This document shows, piece after piece, positions 30,294-41,805 of a stretch of DNA of 64,000 bases. The position numbers and the translations under genes were made by a program. The stretch lies in the NCBI GenBank assembly GCA_963556495.2, contig OY747704.1, positions 6,126,501-6,190,500 of the forward strand, written 5' to 3'. Every line of letters begins with the position of its first letter. Position 1 is the stretch's first letter. This DNA comes from Valencia hispanica (taxonomy: Eukaryota > Chordata > Actinopteri > Cyprinodontiformes > Valenciidae). The notes below the pieces were generated by a model. That model ran no database searches, was not told the DNA's origin, and was given only the letters and a program-made list of their open reading frames with translations.

Positions 30294-33080
30294 ATAATGA
30301 TAAATGTTTGTACATGTTTTTAGATAAACAAGCAAACACATCTAATCAATTCTGCAATGAGTATCTTTAATTTTGGCACATGGGCAGCAGGATCCAGAGA
30401 AGGTACAGTGCCCCTCTCACTTATTGGAGCTTTGGATAAAGATCTTTAAAAGACCATTAAATGAATTTGGCTTTTATTTCAGACACATAATCATAATCAG
30501 ATTTTTTAGATTAAAAACACCACTGTTCATACTTTGCACAACCACATTTTAGTAACCGCACAGCATCGGGAGATCTCTGACCATTCCTCTTAATGTGATC
30601 TTCCAAAGTTCTGGCTACCTATCTCTTCTATTCTGCCTGTAGGGTTTAGGTCTGGAGACTTGGAAAAAAACTGATTGTGTCTGCTTAATTATTTCTATGT
30701 TGATTTAGTGCTTTGTTTTTTTTTGTTTCTTTGTTTTTATTTTTGGATATATATATATTTTTTGTCGACAGAGTGGATGACAATTTAATTTCATTGTACA
30801 CATTAAAGTCAGAATAAAGATGATTCTGATTTTCTTTTTTAAATAATATTCTGTGAAAACAATCCAGTGACAACCCAGCTTCTTTTTACTGGTAGAGGTC
30901 TATAGATTGTTATTTGGAATGTTGTGGTAGTAGCACTCTAACAAGGTTCCTAACAGATCTAACAGATCACACATCTAACCCCCAATTCTCGGCACGATGG
31001 GCTTTCTCACATGTTTTGTTTTCACACCAAACCCACCTCATGAATTTGTTCCAGAAAAGCCTAATTTTATCCTCATCCAAGTAAAAAACGTTTAACTTGG
31101 CATCCGTCCCAAACTACTTGCTGGCATGTAGATAGTTGTTATGGAGACATAGTGAAAGAGCTTTAGATATTTTCCTGCTTGTCTGACTGCTCTCCTCTCT
31201 GTGTGCGGCGGCGAAACAAATACGGGTCCTGGTTCAGCCCGTTTACAAATGTTTCACTTCTGACTGCAGATCCGTGCAAGTTCAAGTCAGTATGTCCTGT
31301 AGCCATTGTCATATCATCTCATATTGTTGCCCCCAAGAAATAAGAAGTCAAAATACTTAAGTTCTGACTTTTTATAAAGGAAGTGAGTGTTAAGCATGCT
31401 AATAAGTAAGCTCTAGGGATTTTCTTTCTCACTCACCAAATGTGCTCAAATCAAAGCTTTTTTTTCTTCTAGTGTTTTCTTTATATAAAAAAGAATCAAA
31501 CACTTAAATAAAGCTGGAAAAAAAACTGATAATCAATTTGTAAGTTGCAGGTACAGCTTGAAATGCATCCTCTCACCCTTTAACGTACAGGTTTGTGGAA
31601 AATAAAACATCAACAATCTCTGGCATTGCAAGAAAGAGTCAATCAGAGAGCTTCCTGTTTGTTTTTTATCATGCTGTGCAGCAAAAAACTGCAAATATGA
31701 TTAATGATTTTGGGGCACTTTGGGTTTAGCATGCTGATCATGCCGCATGCTCTTGAATAATGTAGGTTTAAGATCTAGAACATAAATCTCCAAAAACTAG
31801 ATACAAACCAGAGGGGCAATTACATAATACAGATGACTGACCATGGCCATTTTAGCAGGGTTGGTTCAAAGAACTGCATACATGTGAGGTTCTCCCACAA
31901 TGTGCATCACCATGGGGACTCTGCTGTGATTGTAGGACTGGTCTTATAAAGTAAACCATGTTTCATTTTTCAAGATGTCTATCAGTATTCTGCATCATAA
32001 AAATGAAATATGTTGGATAAAATGTAGGCATCTTTAGGGATTTTAAATAGTGATGTTATCAAATCTGCAACAATTGCATTTCAGATAATCATAGGTTGAA
32101 GTTTGGCTCATCATGGTCTCCTTTACAGCTGGGTGGGTCATGTTTCAGCCTCAAGGTTTCTGTCTCTTTGCTTCTGCAGATCAGAAAGATCTTAGGCAAG
32201 AAATCCACAGGGATGCTGGCCGGGATGTGAAAACAAGTTCAAAACAAGTGGCGAATCTCAGATAACTGGTCAAAAACAAAGCAGATGATCTAGCACTAAC
32301 ATCCTGTGTGTTAGGGATAGTTGTGTGTTCTAAATATAGATCCTGAACACACTAAGAAAAAGACTGAGGTGTATTGAGGCCCTTTTATCTGGAGTTCTTT
32401 AATAATCTAAACCACAACACCTGGGCAGCAATGGAGCTCTCACGTGATGTGACTCCTCACAAGCAGCAGAGATATTACCTAAATGTCCCCCAGTTTAAAA
32501 ATATTCCACGTTCTATGATCATTATTGTTAAAAGATCTGCTGCCAAATAATTCTATATTTTAGAAGAAGAATGAGCTGGTTGATAAGGGAAGCTTTTTGT
32601 TGGAATAACAATGATTAGGGGACAACCTTGATGGGTCAGTTTCTCTAGTGTTGATTGAGTTGTCTTTGGAGCTCACTGAATGTGCTGTGGTCATCAGTCC
32701 TATCTTTCTCTAGGCTGCTCATTTCTGTTGCACACATTGTTTTACTAAGTGTTCCCTTTAAGGAGTGAAGATTTTAACGTCCTGATTAATGTCTTCTAAG
32801 TCTGTTCAGCTCTATACGAATAATAGTACATCAGTTCTCTGCAAAGTTCCTGAACATGTCACTTTCTGGAATACTTGGACTAGACTTTACTCCTCCTTGT
32901 TCCCTCGTCTGTTTTTGAGAAAGGATTTTTGTTTTGTTGTTTGTTTTTTAATTTGTTTTGACTGTTCTTATTTCTGTATGGCATTGTTGGCTCAATGGTA
33001 GCACACCTAATTTCATTCTGCCTCCTGGTACAATGAAAATAAAGATCTGTTTAATTCTATTCTTTTAAGCTGAACTCTGG
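30294..33080. other. Intron sequence, mostly unassigned
   Basis: At 30400-30500 ACAGTGCCCCTCTCACTTAT resembles a Tc1-type end. At 30775-30835 and 33030-33060 are AATAAAGAT-type tails like those of fish retroposons. The remainder, including 31000-32780, shows nothing recognisable. Confidence 0.35.
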
Positions 33081-33084
33081 CCTA

Positions 33085-33412
33085 TATGGACCTATGATTC
33101 ATTAAGGCAGAAAAAGTAATCTAAATTTAAAATATTAATCAGTGATAATTAATAAACTTTAATCAAAACCAAAGATACAGTAACAATTTTGCAAACAGAA
33201 ATTAATATTTCAGTTCCAAAGACCTATTTGCTGAAAACAGCATGCAGAAAAGGATAAATTAGAGGAGGATGTATCTCTCAGGTCCTGTGTCCGGATTTGT
33301 CTGGAACACATGGATTTAGATACTTTGAAACAGTGCTGATCAAGACTGTGTTCAGTGGTCACTAATGTGACAAATGTATTGCTGCTTATAAGTAACATGT
33401 CCATAAATCAGC
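33085..33412 (+). repeat. Duplicated intron segment C, copy 1
   Basis: Shares ordered text with 41427-41805: TATGGACCTATGA, GGCAGAAAAAGTAATCTAAA, GACCTATTTGCTGAAAACAG, CATGCAGAAAAGGAT, GAGGATGTATCTCTCAGG, ACACATGGATTTAGATACT and AAGTAACATGTCCATAAA. It is non-coding and of unknown class. The match is long and collinear, with one insertion in copy 2. Confidence 0.9.
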
Positions 33413-33464
33413 TCAGGTAACCTTTTTCAAACTATTGTTTACATTTAATTTTGTATTTATTTAT

Positions 33465-33615
33465 ACGGAGACACTGATGCATGCTTTTATCACCAGTAGA
33501 ATTGATTACTGTAATGCCCTGCTTTCTGGTCTTCCAAGTAAGAGTATTTCAGGTTAACAGCTTCTACAAAATTCAGCAGCATGTGTCCTGATGAAGACCA
33601 GGAGGAGGGTGCAGT
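33465..33615 (+). pseudogene. LINE C-terminal fragment (L2/CR1-like)
   Basis: The plus strand reads [21 protein letters not shown], then in a shifted frame LLQNSAACVLMKTRRRVQ, the conserved region of L2/CR1 elements just before the HWLP motif. Frameshifted and short. Confidence 0.65.
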
Positions 33616-33829
33616 GACATCGCCTGGCCTGGGCATTCCTGGCTCTAGCCCCAAACATTTCTCCTCAAGGGGCCTAGACTGAGTGACAGACATCAGAATC
33701 ACAACAGCGTGGTTTAAAGATTGGAGAAAACTAATCAGAGTATACTACTAGGATAAACTAAACTACAGCACTGTTTAAATCAACATTATAATTTTATTCT
33801 GAGTGCAAAGACCAATGTCTTGACTGGGA

Positions 33830-33876
33830 CTGAGCTACCTTGGCGGGGGTCCGCGCTCTCTGAGTGCTTTTCTAGT
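33830..33876 (+). repeat. Dispersed repeat A, 3' end only
   Basis: CTTGGCGGGGGTCCGCGCTC then TGAGTGCTTTTCTAG matches the family end at 29391-29436. Confidence 0.75.
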
Positions 33877-34240
33877 TAAAACTATATAATTGAGCCAGTT
33901 TTCCCCCAAACAAATGACACTTGAATGCTAATCATGTTGCAAAGATCAGTTCCTTTTATGATTAACTTTTGATAACATCTATTAGGATAAAAGAAATCTG
34001 ATGTTATAGTTGATTTACAGATGACCTAGATAGGACAGAGAATGATGAAAAGAGTAGCAGACACAGAGGTCCACCATGCAACCTGACACAGAACTAACTT
34101 TTGTGCTTGTCAGGGAAAGAAAAAAATGAAGAAAATAATTGTTACCTTTTGACTAATTTTATCATCCTGTTTTACCTAATATTAATACTGATTTTAGAGA
34201 TCTTCTTTACATACAGTTTGAAAATAAATACATTTTGAAG

Positions 34241-35365
34241 TACACTCACTGGCCACTTTATTAGGCACACCTGTCCAACTGCTCAACGCAAATTTCTAAT
34301 CAGCCAATCACATGGCGGCAATAAAAATCCATTTAGGTAAGTAGACATGGTCAAGAAGATCTGCTAGTATTTCAGAAACTGCTGATCCACCGGGATTTTC
34401 ACACACAACCATCTCTAGGGTTTACAGAGAATGGTCTGAAAAAGGGAAAATATCCGGTGAGCCGCAGTTCTGTGGGCGAAAATACCTTGTTGATGCCAGA
34501 GGTCAAAGGAGAATGGCCAGACTGGTTCGAGCTGATAAAAAGGCAACAGTAACTCAAATAACCACTCGTTACAACCAAGGTATGCAGAAGAGCATCTCTG
34601 TACGCACAACACGTTGAACCTTGAAGCAGATGGGCTACAGCAGCAGAAGACCACACTGGGTGCCACTTCTGTCAGCTAAGAACAGGAAACTGAGACTACA
34701 ATTTGCACAGGCTCACCAAAATTGGACAATAGAAGATTGGAAAAATGTTTCCTGGTCTGATGAGTCTTTCGATTTCTGCTGCGACATTTGGATGGTAGGG
34801 TCAGAATTTGGCGTCAACAACATAAAAGCATGGATCCATCCTGCCTTGTACCAACGGTTCAGGCTGGTGATGGTGGTGTAATGGTGTGGGGGACATTTTC
34901 TTGGCACACTTTGGCCCCCTTAGCCCAAATTGAGCATCGTTGCAATGCCACAGCCTACCTGAGTATTGTTGCTGACCATGTCCATCCCTTTATGACCACA
35001 GTGTTCCCATTTTCTACTTCCAGCAGGATAATGTGTCATGTCATAAAGCTTGAATCATCTCAGACTGGTTTCTTGAACATGACAATGAGTTCACTGTACT
35101 CAAATGGCCTCCATAGTCACCAGATCTCAATCCAATAGAGCACCTTTGGGATGGGGCGGAACAGGAGATTTGCATCATGGATGTGCAGCCGACAAATCTG
35201 CAGCAACTGCGTGATGCAATCATGTCAATATGGAGCAAAATCTCTGAGGAATGTTTCCAGTACCTTGTTAAATCTATGCCACGAAGGATTAAGGCAGTTC
35301 TGAAGGCAAAAGGGGTCCAACCCGGTAATAGCAAGGTGTACCTAATAAAGTGATCAGTGAGTGTA
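34241..35365 (+). mobile_element. Tc1/mariner element with intact TIRs and TA target
   Basis: Flanked by TA (34241-34242 and 35364-35365). The left TIR CACTCACTGGCCACTTTATT and the right TIR (reverse complement CACTCACTGATCACTTTATT) are nearly identical and about 30 bp long, giving an element of 1121 bp. Plus-strand remnants of a Tc1-type transposase are spread over several frames. Confidence 0.95.
34400..35310 (+). pseudogene. Tc1-type transposase, decayed
   Basis: Recognisable pieces: TISRVYREWSEKGKISGEPQ (helix-turn-helix), VTQITTRYNQG, then after a stop LKQMGYSSRRPHWVPLLSAK and WKNVSWSDESFDF (first catalytic Asp region). Downstream frames are broken by many stops and shifts (for example at 34879 and 34919). 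No functional product is possible. Confidence 0.85.
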
Positions 35366-35506
35366 CGTACTGCGTATTTGGCTTTAAACAAGGTGCCACT
35401 ATGCTCAAGAAAGCTTGAATAAAAAGCCTATTTTACTGCGTAGGTTTCCCCAGATTCCTCTAAGAGGATGTGGGCTCAGCCCCCAATGTTTCCAGGTCCA
35501 GGAAAC

Positions 35507-35860
35507 GCCCCAGGGCGGGAGCACATTACACCTGTTTTAAACTCATTGCATTGGCTCCCCGTATGTTTTAGGATCAATTTTAAGATTATTTTAATGGTTT
35601 TTAAGTGTCTTAATTGTCTTGGGCCATCTTATCTTACAGAAATGCTTTTACCATATGAACCTTCGCAGTCTCTGCACTCCTCTGGCAGCCGTCTCCTTGT
35701 CATCCCAAAAGTCAGGACACACACTCACAGTGAGGCATTTTTCCATTATTATGGCCCTCACCTCTGGAACAGGCTGCCAGAGAACCTCAGGGCCGTAGAG
35801 AACATTCATGTTTTTAAGAGCAGGCTCAAGACTCACCTTTTAAGCCGAGCTTTTAATTGA
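35507..35860 (+). pseudogene. LINE C-terminal domain (L2/CR1-like)
   Basis: The frame reads HITPVLNSLHWLPVCFRINF, KIILMVFKCLNCLGPSYLTE, RLLVIPKVRTHTHSEAFFHY, WNRLPENLRAVENIHVFKSR and LKTHLLSRAFN, the full C-terminal block of an L2/CR1-type reverse transcriptase. The polymerase palm is absent, so this is a strongly 5'-truncated insertion starting just after the Tc1 element. Confidence 0.85.
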
Positions 35861-36418
35861 TTAATTATTTATTAATATCTGCTTAATTGCTCTGCATGTT
35901 TTACTTGATTACATTTTATCAATGTTTTACACTAAATCATTCCAAATTTTATCAGTGTTTTACTATTTACTCTCATATTTATCTACTCTTTATTTTAATA
36001 TTTTGACCTGTTATTTTAATCTTCCTTCCAGTGTTTCCTCTATGGGAGCACTCTGCCTCGGGAGTGGTGGTTCGGCTGTAGCTGCCTGGGTGCTCTCCAG
36101 GTAGTGCTTGGGTGGAGGTGGGGGTCTCAGCCTTCTCTCCACTGGGCCGGTGCCTTGGCTGTAGCTGTCGATCTGCTGCTGCCGTTGCAGATGGCTCCCC
36201 TGATGGATGTTTCCTTACCTGGCTCCTCTGTTCTCAGCCCAATGACCTTGCTTACTGTTGCTTTTAAGTGTGTGCGAGCATGGGAGATGGGTTAGGAGGA
36301 GGGGGGGTATAACAGTGATCATGTTTTTGTTCTGGGGGGGGGGGGTCATTTTAATCTGTAAAGCACTCTGAGATGCTATTTGTATGACAAGCGGTTTATA
36401 AATAAGGTTTGATTTGAT
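35861..36418 (+). mobile_element. 3' untranslated region of the same LINE
   Basis: Continues without a break from the C-terminal frame. It ends with TGTAAAGCACTCTGAGATGC, TTTATAAATAAGGTTTGAT and a TTTGAT-type end, typical of LINE tails in fish. Contains two poly-G runs (36300-36308 and 36336-36347). Confidence 0.6.
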
Positions 36419-36659
36419 ATTTATTCATTTTCAACTATTTATTTACTAGAATATTAAATAAATATCTTTAAGAATAAAATGTTCATCTATCGGATACACT
36501 TATAAAATATACAAATTTAAAATCTTAAGAACAGGAATGTCACTCAATGGACCTAACTCTGGCTAAGAAAATTTAAAAGTCTTTCTGCCCAGTTGAAGAA
36601 AGGGTCTGAAACTGACAGCTATAAATACGCCCGTCAGCTCAGTTTGAGCAGTTTGAAGA

Positions 36660-36880
36660 CAAAGTTCATTGTTTGAGGCTGAGATGATTTGTACATGTGC
36701 AGAGGAGAGATAGTGAATATGTTGCATAAAGGATGTTAAAGATGAAACTGGCAGGGACGAGTGAAGGAGAAAGAAAACGTAGAAGGGTAAAGGAGGTAAT
36801 GAAGGAAGGAATGCGGAGGATTGGTGTGAAACAGGAAAATGTTTGGGGGTAGAAGATTGAGGCAGTTCAGAAACAGAAGG
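36660..36880 (+). pseudogene. RTE-type LINE C-terminal fragment
   Basis: The plus strand reads RFVHVQRRDSEYVA, a stop, RMLKMKLAGTSEGERKRRRV, KEVMKEGMRRIGVKQENVW, matching the RTE C-terminus (W-F-G-H-V-Q-R-R-D-S-E-Y... RRP.GRPKRRF.D...EDM..VGV). Two in-frame stops show it is dead. Confidence 0.75.
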
Positions 36881-37560
36881 AAAGGCTGATTTTTGTCTTT
36901 GTCATTTTTTCATGAAGGAATTATAAAAAAAATTTAAATTAACATTAAGCTGTACCAGACCCCATTTGGGAGCTAAATTTGGTAAATTCCTGTTTCTTAT
37001 TCTTAGAGCTGTCACCTTGACTTGACTTGCCATCAGTGCATTATTCCTCTGACTCAACTCTCTCCACATCAGGCCATTGTTGTCTCTTCTTCACCTCTCC
37101 TTCCCAATCTTCCTCATTTCCCTGGGGAGAGTGGTGTGTACACTTTTCAGAGACTTGGACAGAATACTAAGCAAGGAGACCTTCCACAGAGGAATGCGTA
37201 TCAACAGAATCCATCTCGCCACATCAACTTTAAGACAGAAGGGATATTCCGCCATGTTAACTCTGGCAGAGAGGGCATCGATCATCACTTATTCATTTCT
37301 GGGAAAGACTGAAATATGGAGAGCAGATTTGTGAATGTTGTGTCTCCTATTAAAACTAAGTACCACTGAGTAAAGGAGAAAATACATTTAGAAGCAGATG
37401 GAAAAGTAGCAAACCAGAGTTAGAAACTCTTTTTAAACAGAACAACCACACCTGGCCCTTTGCTTTCATTGTCTGCAGTCATGTGATATCCTCTCCAATA
37501 AAATATACAAGTTTTTTTTACCTTTTGACCTAAACCTCAGTGGGGATGTTTTGACCAAGA
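36881..37560. other. Intron sequence, unassigned
   Basis: Open frames at 37022-37334 on both strands have no recognised content. Confidence 0.35.
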
Positions 37561-37599
37561 CATGACATGTTAAACAGGTTCTTAGGATTTCCTTCTTTC

Positions 37600-38822
37600 A
37601 CCTCCTATTGCTAAAATTAGAAACTACATGTCCAGGAGTGATGCTAAAAAATTACTCCCTGCATTTTTTTTGCTTCAAGGCTAGACTACTGTTATTCTTT
37701 TTTTTCAGAAAGTTCACAAAATCCAATTAAAAGCCTTTAGTTGATCCAAAATGGGGCAGCAAAAGTTCTGATGAATATGAAAAAGAAAGATCACATTTCT
37801 CCAGTTTTAGCTTCCCTTCATTCCCACGGGCTACTGTGGCTCAGGTTCCAGAAGTTTGTCCTGTAACTGTTCTGTTGCTGGTTCATACCCCCACTCCGTC
37901 CATCTCAGTAGTTGTGTCCTTGGGCAAGACACTTGCACCTTGCTTCCTGCTGGTGGTGGTCAGAGGGCCCGGTGGCGCCTGTGTGTACGGCAGCCTCGCT
38001 TCGGTCAGCGTGTCCCAGGGGAACTGTGGATAGCTCACCAGCGTGTGAATGACTGAATGTAGTGTAAAGTGCTTTGTTGTCCTTTAACTGAAAAAGCACT
38101 ATACAAATACATGCCTTTTACCATTCATTGGCTCCCTGTTAAATCTAGAATAGATCCTCCTTCTTACATACAAAGCCCTTAATAATCAAGCTCAATCATA
38201 CATCAGAGATCTGATTGTTCCATATGTTCCTACTGTAACAGAGCACTTTGCTCTCAGACTGCAGGTTTATTGGTGGTTCCTAGGATTTCTAAAAGTAGAA
38301 TGGGATGCAGATCATGCTCAGCTGTGATGCCTTGTTGGAGGGGGACATCGAATGGGATGATGTTCCCAGTCACTGAACGTCCTCCGTGTTCTGTTATCAA
38401 CTTTAATATAGTTCTTTTGTTCTTTCTGTGTCTCTGCTCTGTCTTCTCAAACCCCAAGACGGTCTTGGGAGATGGCCGCTCATACTGAGCCAGGTTCTGG
38501 TTTTGGTTCTGCTGGAGGTTTCTTCCTGTTAAAGGAGAGTTTTTCCTCTCCACTGTCGATACATGCTTGCTCAGTATGAGGGATTGCTGTAAAGTCAACA
38601 ACAAAACGCATGCAACTGTCTACTGTCCCTATATGTTCGTTCAGGAAGAGTAAATCCTGCAAGTCAATGACTCGATGCAATCTGCTGGGATTCCTTAAAT
38701 AGAAACTTTTAAACTGACTAGAATGTATGCACAATTGAATTGAAATGACTTTTCTGATAAAATGCCTTGAGATGACATCTGTCATGAATTGGCGCTTATA
38801 AATAAACTGAATTGAATTGTTA
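37600..38822 (+). pseudogene. L2 LINE 3' end, split by a SINE
   Basis: Before the SINE: LIQNGAAKVLMNMKKKDHIS then PVLASLH. After it: HWLPVKSRID, then LNNQAQSYIRDLIVPYVP in a shifted frame and AGLLVVPRISKSRMGCRS. The 3'UTR follows (GGTTCTGCTGGAGGTTTCTT, CTCAGTATGAGGGATTGCTG) and ends TAAATAAACTGAATTGAATT at 38818. This copy carries the uninterrupted TTAA (38528-38531) that is the target of the element at 24.3 kb. Confidence 0.85.
37817..38129 (+). mobile_element. tRNA-derived SINE (V-SINE-like) with TSD in L2
   Basis: SINE 37823-38123 lies between two copies of TTCATT (37817-37822 and 38124-38129). Its head looks like a tRNA promoter: an A-box-like TGGCTCAGGTTC and a B box GGTTCATACCCC. The body contains GTCCTTGGGCAAGACACTTG and GGAGGGCCCGGTGGCGCC-type text (here CAGAGGGCCCGGTGGCGCC), and the tail AAAAAGCACTATACAAATAC, all typical of an abundant fish SINE. 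The insertion separates SLH from HWLP of L2. Confidence 0.85.
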
Positions 38823-40590
38823 TAAAAGTAAAACATCCTCCTCCTTTGCTCTCTCTTCCAACACCCCAGCCTCAAAATTGGACTGATGAGTTTTTGCCAG
38901 ATATACACCACCCTCTGACAGGTGCTATAGAATTAAGACTGAAGGATTTTCTCTTCATCTCACCTGTGGTCATTTGTACAAGTTATACAGACACTATTTA
39001 CTGAGGACATCACCATTTGTAGAAATGTGGTATTTGAAGTACAGTTTAAATAACATGCAATGGATAGAAAAAAATATGTAATGCTCTTTGGATAAATTTG
39101 TAGAAATTATTTATGGTTAAAATATGTTAACTTGGGGAAAGTGGGCCATAACATTTTCCTCATTTAACAAAGTAATTAATTGCATAAAATATTCTAATTG
39201 TATTTTTTCTGGTAACATTTTCAACACTCTTGGTACAAATTAACATTGCAAGTGTGTTTCAGCCACCCACTGTTTTTGGAGGGGTTTTCAAATCACTGAA
39301 AGTGGGTATAGTGAAATGATACATGAATGGATGAATGTTCTGCAATTTTTAGATGCATTCCTGCTCTATAACACATGAATGAAATGACTGAATTACTGTT
39401 GGTCGAGGCCTGGTTATAAACAGTGCATCTGATAACATCTAAAATTTGCAGGACAGTAGCTCTCAGCCCAGCCCCATAGGTTAGTTAGTTGTAAAGATAA
39501 CTCTGAATACAGTTCATTTAATACAAATCTATCTGTAGACTATATAAGTCGTTCAATCTTTTAACACACACCCAATTTTATTTTATATTATATAGCTATT
39601 TTCTTATTCTAATCCAAAATCCTTAAAATGCATTTTTTGATCATTCCTAATTATATTTATTAATTGTCTTATTTTTATTGATATTCTTTTCATTTTACTC
39701 ATTTTATTATTCCTTTATTTTGGAATTTGTTCCATACTCACTTTGCTGTTTATATTGGATTTTCATTCACTGCAAAAAATCAATGGCACAAAAAATTGTT
39801 AGTCCAAAACTTCCTATTCAATCCATCAAACATACTGTTCCTTATTCCAAAGGACACAACAGCAAACAAGTGAACGTTTGCTCTGCTGAAACACTCTTCT
39901 CTCCTAAACTCAAAAAACACAAAATTGGTATAGAACTACAGGAGCGTTCTGCTGCTATGGGCATGTCTTGGGCTGACAAATGTATATTCTCATTTGTAAC
40001 TATTCAGCACAAACTGAATAGTGCATTATAGTGACTTGGACACATTTGGACTAGTGTGTCCTTATTTACATCACACGATCATGTTTTCCAACTGCAGTGT
40101 TCAAGAAATCCTTCTTCCATCACTCTGCTGACTGCTTCTCTCCACCTTAAAAACACTTGCAAGCTGCTGTCGAGATTATGAATGAAGGCTCGTCAGCCAG
40201 CACTGCTCTGAGCAGTTTAACAGCCATGCTAATGATTGTTGTCATGTCATACTAATCCTGGGTTAGTCGTCGCGTTCCCTTGCATAAAGGCAGTTATGTT
40301 GATGTTTCTAGGATCTCATTAAGTTAATCCTTGCAGGTTTGATGAGTGGGCAGGATGCTATCTTTGAGATTGGAGACATGGAAAGGTTTTGTAAGACCTA
40401 AAGGTAGGAGGAGAAACAGGGGATTATAACTTTAAGTGAATTACATTGTTATTTACATTAATTAGGATGTTTCTCCTCTCATAAAAAAAGTTCTGGGCAG
40501 CAAAAAATGAAACTAATTCCAACAGGTTGTAGAAAGTCCAAATGCAGATTCATCAGGATTCATGAGCAGCTATAATTGAAACCAGCTATA
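38823..40590. other. Intron sequence, unassigned
   Basis: AT-rich; nothing recognised. Confidence 0.35.
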
Positions 40591-40599
40591 CACAATATA

Positions 40600-40682
40600 A
40601 AATGGGACAACTAAATTAAACAAAGATGTTTACATACATTTCTTTAGTATTTGGTTGAATTGCCTTTAGGGTGTTTTTACAC
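40600..40682 (-). repeat. Tc1-like element 3' end fragment
   Basis: Read on the minus strand, GGCAATTCAACCAAATACTA then GAAATGTATGTAAAC is the stretch just after the transposase stop in fish Tc1 elements (compare 59230-59290). Confidence 0.5.
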
Positions 40683-40744
40683 CAGTGTTTTGGGTTAAAG
40701 TTGAAGTTGAACATCACACAGTTACAATAGCTGCTCCTTTAAGA

Positions 40745-41345
40745 TGCTCTCACAAGGAGCTGCCCAGGATGAGCAGCAGGGGTGGTTGCGATCTATCCAA
40801 GATGTTGCTGTGTGTACATGAGACGATTATCGCTGCAAAACGATGGCAGCTTAAAAGGAAACTAGTGTGCGGGGCACAGGGTTGAGAGATGTAAACATAT
40901 CCAGAAGGAGAGGAGTCGTTGAGAGATGAATAGTCATTGGGATGTTGCCAGGTTTCGGTCAAACAGAGAAAATCTAGGTTGTTGTCAGTGAGAAGATCGC
41001 GTATGTAGTGAGCCTTGTTTGTCACAGAACGGACATTGAGAAGTCCGCAGTTGACTATGGAATGTTGCGGGCCCGTCAGGTGGCTAGCCAGGGTGGTCTA
41101 GCCCCGACTGGTCAGAGGAGCGGGCAGGATACTTGCCATGACAGTGGGTAGAAGACCAGTATGATTTGAGCAGATTTGGACCATTGAAATGAAAGTTTCT
41201 GCGGGATCCACCATGTTGATATCTGCGGCGGGGAGGGAGAGCAATTGAGTAAAAAGACAATACCGGAGGGGGAGGCCCAGATTGTGAGATGCAAAGCCGG
41301 AGAAGTTCAGCAGCATTTTGGTATAAACCAGATCCAGGTTGAAGA
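40745..41345 (-). pseudogene. LINE endonuclease N-terminal fragment (L2/CR1-like)
   Basis: The minus-strand frame reads CGLLNVRSVTNKAHYIRDLL, DFLCLTETWQHPNDYSSLND and SPSGYVYISQP, the first motifs of an L2/CR1 apurinic-like endonuclease. The remainder of the element is missing beyond about 40865; upstream sequence to 41345 is likely its 5' region. Confidence 0.75.
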
Positions 41346-41426
41346 CAAAGGGAGAAGAAAATATACAATAAAACAAATAACAATCAAGTTTTCACACATT
41401 TTTTTCAATGCCACAGTTTTTTCAGT

Positions 41427-41805
41427 GCTATGGACCTATGAATCATTGAGGCAGAAAAAGTAATCTAAATTGAAAATATAAATCAGTGATAATTAACATG
41501 TTTTAAAAAAACAAAGCAAAGATACGGTAACACTTTTACAAACAGAAATTTATATTTTAGGGTTAGAGACCTATTTGCTGAAAACAGCATGCAGAAAAGG
41601 ATCAGTAGACGAGGATGTATCTCTCAGGACCTGAATCCAGATTTTACTGGAACACATGGATTTAGATACTGTTCATCTGCTGCAGATGTTAAATAAATAT
41701 AAAAATAAAACTTTGAAACAATGCTGATCAAGACTAAATTCAGTTGTCATTAATGCAACAAAATGTCTTGCTGCTTACAAGTAACATGTCCATAAAAATA
41801 GCTCT
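41427..41805 (+). repeat. Duplicated intron segment C, copy 2
   Basis: Collinear with 33085-33412, same orientation, about 8.3 kb apart. It carries roughly 40 extra bases (about 41666-41708, GTTCATCTGCTGCAGATG onward) relative to copy 1. Confidence 0.9.

Noticed and set aside
37823..37890. tRNA gene
   Set aside because: A and B boxes belong to a SINE head; cloverleaf pairing is poor and the SINE body continues directly.
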